Source of the DNA: Gnetum montanum
Lineage: Eukaryota; Streptophyta; Gnetopsida; Gnetales; Gnetaceae
Length of the DNA: 64,000 bases
NCBI GenBank assembly: GCA_015680685.1
Contig: MNCI01010141.1
Location: 18,742 to 82,741, forward strand
Direction: 5' to 3'
The notes under the pieces were generated by a model. The model saw nothing but the letters and a program-made list of their open reading frames with translations, searched no databases and had not been told where the DNA came from. Below are positions 57,610-64,000 of this stretch, one piece after another. Position 1 is the first letter of the stretch, and every line of letters starts with the position of its first letter. Made by a program: the position numbers and the translations under genes.

Positions 57610-57840
57610 TTTCTTTGGATTTATTTTTCCATTTTATTTTACCTTTTATTTGTGTTTCTTAAATTTCTTTTTCACTTCTTTTTCAATTTTTTATTAATAC
57701 TTCTTTGAATTTTTTTCCATTTTTTTATCTTTTATTTGCATTTTTAAAAATTTTTTCTTCACTTTTTTTTTTTAATTTTTATTAGCACTTCTTTGAATTT
57801 ACTTTTCTACTTCTTCCTTTAATCTTTTATTCATGCATTC
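57610..57840. repeat. T-rich tandem repeat, about 89-bp unit, 2.6 copies
   Basis: TTCTTTG(G/A)ATTT...CTTTTATTTG...TTTTTATTA(A/G)(T/C)AC recurs with starts at 57611, 57702 and 57789. Purely T-rich; no coding content. Confidence 0.7.
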
Positions 57841-57890
57841 TATGTGCAATTATCTTTTTCTTGTTGTAGAGACAAAGTAAAGAAAATCAT

Positions 57891-58000
57891 AATTTGGCAT
57901 TCTGTTGATCATTTTATTGTTAATGGAAAGATTGAAAACACAATTTGGCAATCTATTGATTATTTTATTGTTAATGCAAAGATAGTAAAAGAAAATTTGG
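57891..58000. repeat. 51-bp tandem repeat
   Basis: AATTTGGCA(T/A)TCT(G/A)TTGAT begins at 57891 and 57942, with a third start (AATTTGG) at 57994. A 51-base unit keeps frame, so an open stretch (57844-58029) shows a 17-residue repeat (WHSVDHFIVNGKI / WQSIDYFIVNAKI). Whether it is translated is unknown. Confidence 0.8.
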
Positions 58001-58029
58001 TGTGGTTGTTTCATCTCTTGCTGGACTAG

Positions 58030-59889
58030 AGACACCTTGTAAAAGATTAGGATCTTGATCATGGCATAGTTGTATCTACCTTCTATAATCTAATGTGCAT
58101 TTTCAAAAATTTGCAAAAACTTGAAACTTCTTGCTTCAGGTTACATGTTTTATGGGGTAGCATGGGCAATTACCATTCTACTTTCATTGACATGGAAATT
58201 TTCCATGTTGTAGGAGACGACAGGCTACCCTCCATCTTAGATTCATCTTCTTGAACGTTAAATGGCCTACTGAAAAGCAACCTCCTTAATAGAAATTATG
58301 TAGTAATATTGGATTTGATTATGTTTAAAAACTCTTGTGTTTCAAATGTATTTTACTTGCAAAATTTGGTTGTATAAATATGGTTGTTGAAATCTAAATT
58401 AAAATGGAAAAAAAAAGAGGATGTTATCCATGATTGTTATTTCTTTTCATCTTCATCATTATTGGCCTATCTCTCCAATACATACGTCTGGTTCCAGCCT
58501 TGGAAGTGAAGCATTGGTAGAATACAAAATCCTTCATAAACATTACATATGAATGTATGTTTAAAATTACATGAGCATACATAGGACATGGTAGAAAGTA
58601 TTGTTGTAGCCATGCAATAGATCGACAATCGTGGATATACTTTGCCTAAAGAAATAGGTTTTGCAAGAAAAATGATTTAAAAATTAATATGAAATAGATG
58701 CCTTCGTATAATAGTGGAATGTAATGGGTAAATTTAACTGCTATGTAATGTTCTCGAAAATGCCATGAACAAACAAAGACAGAACAAACTTGACCGATAG
58801 GGTAAAACTAAATTGGGTAAGTGGTAAATAAAGAGAGGAGAGATGAGTAATTCCATTTTTAGTTATCTTGTTACCTCATCTAGTAGTCAGGCTTGGTTAA
58901 AATCATCTCCGCCAATTGATATATATATAAGGTAGTACTAACATTAGTCATCCTTACATAACTAGGGATGGGGTAGTTAAAACATCAAAATATTTGACAT
59001 ATGTAACTAAAGATTTTCATTTTGCTATCCACGTCATAATAGAAGATGGAAGAAGCGAGTGCACTTTCACTACATTCAAATCGGTGCCACTATTATAAGT
59101 TTCCAAATGTATGTTAACAAGGGTAACTAGACACAAAATTATAAAACTAACTTCATTAGCAAATCATAACAATAACATGAAAAGGTAACCACGCAACCCT
59201 TTAGTGAAAACATACAACTATTAAAATAATCAAAAATATACCAAAAATCTCATAATACAGAATAGGACCAACCATACATAAATATGACCTTGCTATAGGA
59301 ATTCACACGCATTCAAAATTGAGTTGGAGTACCACAGACATATATATGTATTTATTAAAGAACCATCATCCAAGAATCTAGCAAAAGAACGATACAAAAC
59401 TTGGATTAACCTTTTATCAAACCTTAAGTGTTGGATTTTCAATGCAAGGAACAATAAAGAATGTCATTTCTTGTTAAAATTAACAATACCTTGATCAATA
59501 TCAGAAATGAAACCCTTAGATGACTTGAATAATACTACCATTGAAGGGCTTTCCAAATAAGATTTTTGTAATGTTCGAAACATCATTGGAACAAAAATTA
59601 CACTTGCAATTATGTGTTCACAAATTTACTATCAATCAAGATCTAAGTGAACAATTTTTCCAGCTTATATTCAATAAGTTATTCCTAAATCTACAAAGCA
59701 CATTGGCAACCTTGCTCCACACTTTCATGTCACAATAAGGAAACTAGCAACTTGAAAATATACTAAGAAATTTTATTTAAATGCAAGGTTTCTAACAATG
59801 AAACTTAAGAGAATCAAATATCACACAAAGCCCTTAACTAGAATTTCTAATCCAAATCAGTCACCGTGAAGCTCTTGGGCTTTTAGCTG
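58030..59889. other. No recognisable feature
   Basis: AT-rich intergenic-type sequence. No conserved coding block, LTR end or repeat that I can support. Confidence 0.5.
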
Positions 59890-61480
59890 TTTTAATGGTC
59901 TTCCAATTTTTAGCACTAAAACCTATCCTAAATTATACTTATAATACAATAGGATAAATAATAGTCTAAAACATTTATTTTTTTACTCTAAAAGCCCAAA
60001 TTCTTAATACCTTACATTTGTTTTTAATTGCATAGAGAACTTTTATTTCTCTTATTATTATGTCCTTAGTGCATTTACCTCATCTATAATTCTTTACATA
60101 TTGAAAACCCAAATATCTAAAAGAGTCCCTAATTTGTACATTCTAATCACTAAATTTAAAATTATGTTGTATTTCTCAGGCCCCATATCATCATTTTAGT
60201 TTTTCTTACATCCATTTGCAACATCTTAGACATACTTTTCTAAGAAATGGATATGAAGGTAGCAACATCTACATAAAAAAGTAGGTTCATTACTTAAGAA
60301 TGTATTTTTAGAATGTCTATATTCTCCATTGCACAAGCAATCCTACAACTATCAATGAAAAGATGAAAGAGAGTTAAGGATAAGGGAAAAATTAACTTCA
60401 CCTTAATTTTTCTTTAAAAGTTAAAATTAATATCTTTGAGGTTAATGATAATTTTATCATACAACTTCTAAATCATTACTATGAGTTTTGTATGGAGGCT
60501 TTATTTAGTTGTAGATTGAGTCATAAGTTTTCGTAAAATCCATAAAATAAATAAATATATTTAAGGCTTATTTGCAAGGTTGATGCGATGTCTAATAGTG
60601 GGGTATTGGAATCCTAAAATTATTGTAATATAGATACAACCCAAGATATGTAGTTTGATGAAAACTTTATAACTCAACATTGAATTTCAAAATCGAATCT
60701 ATCACTTGTTTCCAAATCAAGAGTCTTACCACTAGGCTAATACTTCATTGTTCTCACAGTGATAAGATAATTAACAATAGAATAGATATGTCTAAGATTT
60801 TTATGTTATAAACATTTGTTTCTACCCAAATGTTTATTTTTTTCCAAGAATAGTACCAAACAACTTAGCAAAAATACAACTTACAACTATCATATGACAA
60901 TTCTTTCTATTGTTTCCATTGTCTTTCATATAGAGAAGCATTGCCTTCCTAATCTTGTAACATTCAACAAGGTCATTATCAACAACATTTAATCTTTTTC
61001 AAATTTTCATATAAGTTCAACATTTTACTCATTTAAGTACTTTAGCATATAAACCATATAAATCAACAACTTTTTCACAAGCTAATTGGTTAATGTCATC
61101 TATAAGTTCTTCAATGGTAAAATGCAAAGAAGTTTGATACAAATTATGACAAAAAATATCATTTTTTCTTGAAAAAATGTTTACTATAAAATATACAATC
61201 ATTAAAATGACAATTTGGTTACGTAGAAACTTTACATTGAGAAAACTTCCAAGCTCTTTTTTTGATCATATGAACAAATTTTCTTCTTGTACTTTTAACA
61301 AAACACTTCCTTTTTGAGAAAAAAAAAATCTAACAAAGCACTTATATGTCTTAACCAAATGACTGCTTTTTATATATATTTTTTTAATTTGGACACAATT
61401 ACCATCAAACCAAGGCTTATAAGCTTTATGTTTGTTTTAAATTTTTACTATGCTTCTAAGAATTCTAGTGATTTTTTATT
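59890..61480 (-). pseudogene. Second LINE: linker and reverse transcriptase relic
   Basis: On the minus strand: KPWFDGNCVQIKK (about 61375-61415, family PWFD-EC), FTIEELIDDINQLACEKVVD then LYGLYAKVLK (about 61035-61125), FAKLFGTILGKK (about 60845-60880), then, beyond a SINE, a weak FVDF-KAFD equivalent (about 60510-60560), FPLSLTLFHLFIDSC (about 60345-60390, family GCPLSPTLFGLFID), FYVDVATFIS (about 60251-60280) for the YADD block, MQMDVRKTKMMIWG-like text (about 60185-60225) and FGFSI. The catalytic ADD is destroyed. This LINE belongs to a different lineage from the one at 25205-26335. Confidence 0.75.
60605..60765 (-). mobile_element. tRNA-derived SINE copy 2, inside the LINE
   Basis: On the minus strand: CAATGAAGTATTAGCC, box A TAGCCTAGTGGTAAGAC (about 60723-60739), box B GATTCGATTTT about 40 bases on, AGTTATAAAG, and a tail CTTGGGTTGTATCTATATTA. 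Head and tail match copy 1 at 7500-7644. It splits the LINE between its pre-RT block and the first RT motif, so it inserted after the LINE. No clear target duplication is visible. Confidence 0.7.
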
Positions 61481-61572
61481 ACTTTCTTTTATTTATCTTT
61501 TGAGAAATTTTCCTCTTATGTTATNATTACTTTCTTTTATTTATCTTTTGAGAAATTTTCCTCTTATGTTAT
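61478..61572. other. 47-bp duplication across a single N (61525)
   Basis: Bases 61478-61524 are repeated exactly at 61526-61572, around N at 61525. It is an unmerged contig overlap, as at 23039 and 26262. Confidence 0.85.
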
Positions 61573-61621
61573 GTTCTATTCCCATTCTAAACCTGCAAGC
61601 AAATGATCAATATAAACAATA

Positions 61622-61860
61622 GATGAAACAAAATCAACCTTTGAATATAGAAAAATTTAAATGCTTGGCCCAATGGAAATTAATTTAAGCCCAATCGAGA
61701 AGTAAAATAATTTAGTTATCACACTAAAAAACACTTAAAAAAGGATGAAACAAAATCAATCTTTGAATATAGAAAAATCTAAATGTCTTGCCCAATGGAA
61801 ATCAATTTGAGCCCAATTGGGAAGTGATATAATTTAGTTATCACACTAAAACACACTTAG
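61622..61860. repeat. 122-bp tandem duplication
   Basis: GATGAAACAAAATCAA(C/T)CTTTG starts at 61622 and 61744; both units run through GCCCAATGGAAAT and TTTAGTTATCACACTAAAA. Differences are mostly transitions. Confidence 0.85.
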
Positions 61861-63540
61861 AGGAATCATAGAGACTTTAGAGAGGAATATAATAAAGCCT
61901 TAAGCATGACTCAAATGATGCAACCCTCGCCGAAGAAAATAATCAGCCAACCACTCAAGCAACCCATCATTGGTAATTGTTATTTTTTTAAGAGGAAAAA
62001 TAGGCTAAGAAATCAAGCAATAATTTAAAAGAGCACATATTTGTACAAAATCACATTCATCCATGGAATTCACAGATCATTGCACATTCTAGAATTAAGT
62101 GATTAAACACCAACTTGTTTTATCAAACCATCATTGTTGGGCTTGATAAAAAAGTGAAACAGTTTATATCCATGGTAATGGCAACCATTGATGATGGTCA
62201 AATACCTAAAAAAATTAATTTAATTGGAAAAAAAAGAAAGAAAATAACATCAACAGTCAAAAGCAGCCTATTCTTTTCATGAAATTTAGCTACATAAAAG
62301 AAGGAGACAAATTAAGGAAAGAAAATCTCAACGTTAAGCCTGAAATCAGCAAAACATCATTTCATCCAAAGAAACATATTATTCTTTGAACATGTCAACT
62401 AAGTATAAATTTCTTGCACAAAATTTCTTTATTAATTTTATATGGAAGATGTTGCTAGGGCTGTATGTAGTTACATTTGAAAAGAGTTTCAAATCAGTTG
62501 AACATAGATAAAAATATTCTTGAAAGTATGGGTAATTAAAAATTTTAAATTCTTTTTATTTACAGATATTATAAAATCACTTTTTCAATGCATCTTATTG
62601 TAGTGTTGTTTAAACATATTGGCTACATATATGAAATAACAAGTTTTTTTAAAAAAAAATAGCAAGCCTACAGGCCCTTATAAAACCCCATCTTTTGAGA
62701 AAGAGGTCTGACAATTACAAAATCACATCTGGAAGGATTACATCTTCACAAAATTACACCTCGAATAAAAATGGTAAAAAGAGTCCTACTAATGCCAAAC
62801 TTTCAAAGCCATGATACAAGGGCTTGATAAATAAATGCTAGCAAGGATGAAAATTGGTCTTCCCTTGTGATATGTTATCTGACATATCATTGAAGTGGTA
62901 AGATCCATCTCCTACAACACATCTTCAAAACACTTCTCTCGAGTCTTAATGAACGCTTAACTATTTCTGGAGCTTAAATTTTTAGGCTTGCATTATTAGA
63001 AAATAAAGATATTGATTAGTTGTGGTATTTGTAAAAATCTGCCATCTTGCACTTATTCACAGTATCCTTTGATAACTTGTCACATTAATCTTCCAGACTT
63101 TGCAAGATCATTTGAAAGCAAATAAATACATATCTAGAGTTGATAGACAAGATTAGGAAGAGCTTGGATAGATAAATTGCCTATCTTTCTTGTTGATTGA
63201 GCAAGGTTTCTTGTGAGGCAAAGACTTCCCAACATCTTTTAAAAAATGCTGGCAATCACAAACCAAATAATCAAACCGATACTTAAAACATTTCCTAACA
63301 AACTTTAGTTTAAACCATTTCTATTGTAAATATTTTTTACATCTCATTAAAATCATTTCAACATGAGCCATTCTTGTATCTAAGTTTTATTACATCTTAA
63401 CCTAAACCATTGGAAATGAGTTACTCTACCCAGCTATTGCATGCTAGTTTGGCATTCTACTGTGTTGCTTAACAGTAAACAGTCAAAGGTATACAATCTA
63501 ATATATCACACTTCCATGGATGGTTTGCTTTAAAGAATGT
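61861..63540. other. No recognisable feature
   Basis: AT-rich sequence with no element, gene or repeat that I can support. Confidence 0.5.
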
Positions 63541-63697
63541 ATGAATTAGTTATGACAAAAAATAAAAATAAAAAATCATCACCCGAAGCCCAACCTCTTT
63601 GAGAGGCTGTGCCCAAGGTCAAACCTAGGTTTTGACTTAAAAAAGGAGCACCTTACCGTCACTCCAAGTTGTGGTCCCTTATGAATTAACTATGACA
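63541..63697 (-). mobile_element. Au-like SINE with 17-bp target duplication
   Basis: ATGAATTAGTTATGACA (63541-63557) and ATGAATTAACTATGACA (63681-63697) flank a 123-bp body. On the minus strand the body begins AAGGGACCACAACTTGG, has box A-like AGTGACGGTAAGGTGC, then box B-like TAGGTTTGACCTTGG, the Au-type block GGGCACAGCCTCTCAAAGAGG, and a T/A-rich end. Order, length and target duplication are those of a tRNA-derived SINE of the Au type found widely in seed plants. Confidence 0.8.
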
Positions 63698-64000
63698 TTT
63701 TTAAAAATAAGATTTATTGTAGTATCTTAAACTTAAACTAAAAATTCTTCTACTTTGGTAGCTATTCTCTTACAAATTTTAACTCACCACTACTGTAAAG
63801 GTATTGCAGCATTCATTGTACTTAGGAGTTACCGAACATTTTGCAGTTAGTTACATATAGAACTGTAAAAAATTTCTCATAACAGTGACTTCTTAACCTA
63901 AGCATCTTCGCAAAACTTTATATTATAAGTGAACACCCATACAACTTCAGGATATTTAGACAATGAAGTTTTGAAGACGTATTGCAGGGGACGCATATTA
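63698..64000. other. No recognisable feature
   Basis: AT-rich tail of the window. Nothing assigned. Confidence 0.5.

Noticed and set aside
60689-60739. Possible tRNA gene (box A and box B on the minus strand)
   Set aside because: No cloverleaf or anticodon arm can be drawn, and the sequence continues into a tail shared with a second copy; it is a tRNA-derived SINE.
61314-61622. 102-codon plus-strand open frame
   Set aside because: It runs antisense to the LINE linker and across the duplicated contig end at 61525.
1-64000. Endogenous plant pararetrovirus (caulimovirid) insertion
   Set aside because: All RT blocks fit Ty3, copia or LINE patterns; no movement-protein or caulimovirid coat-protein blocks were seen.

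Overview
The window reads as seed-plant nuclear DNA, most likely from a large, repeat-rich genome such as a gymnosperm. Taxonomy is inferred from content only: AT-rich sequence, old nested LTR retrotransposons of plant Ty3 and Ty1/copia lineages, plant PBS types (tRNA-Asp-like and tRNA-iMet), a plant Helitron, RTE-like and other LINEs, and tRNA-derived SINEs. I see no bacterial genes, rRNA, functional tRNA, CRISPR array or complete protein-coding host gene. Almost every coding relic carries in-frame stops, many at CAA/CAG/CGA/TGG-type codons, as expected from cytosine deamination of methylated repeats.

Layout. 1-3073: minus-strand Helitron Rep/helicase relic, followed by repeats and a CpG-rich block (4140-4735). 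5330-6215: degenerate array of about 140-bp units. 7480-7664: SINE with a 20-bp target duplication. 7845-9060: Ty3 integrase relic, with a candidate LTR at 9556-10240. 12090-13420: Ty3 gag relic. 13437-17685: element B (LTR, gag, PR-RT-RNase H), cut off by element C. 17686-24002: element C, Athila/Tat-like (LTR with a 14-bp U3 repeat, PBS, gag, PR, RT, RNase H, start of integrase). 25205-26335: minus-strand RTE-like LINE. 29374-about 44697: element D, an Athila-like element (about 11 kb once its insert is removed) carrying element E (37070-41180), a 4.1-kb gag-protease-only LTR element with a perfect GAAGA target duplication. 44826-45500: the last two exons of an unidentified host gene; a decayed copy of the first of these lies on the other side of D at 29211-29373. 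46610-49265: copia element F, internally deleted. 50435-57164: element G, a complete LTR element with ATGTC target duplications that keeps gag, protease and the polyprotein tail but has no RT, RNase H or integrase core. 57600-64000: tandem repeats, a second LINE carrying a SINE, and an Au-like SINE with a 17-bp target duplication.

How the parts relate. D was inserted before E, which sits inside it. E and B share LTR and knuckle features, so a B-like autonomous relative may have mobilised E. G and E are two independent complete elements that lack RT, and are the most interesting biology here. Several single Ns mark assembly joins: three are flanked by 46-62 bp duplicated ends, and one pair encloses a 58-bp segment in inverted orientation. 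These should be treated as assembly artefacts until checked.
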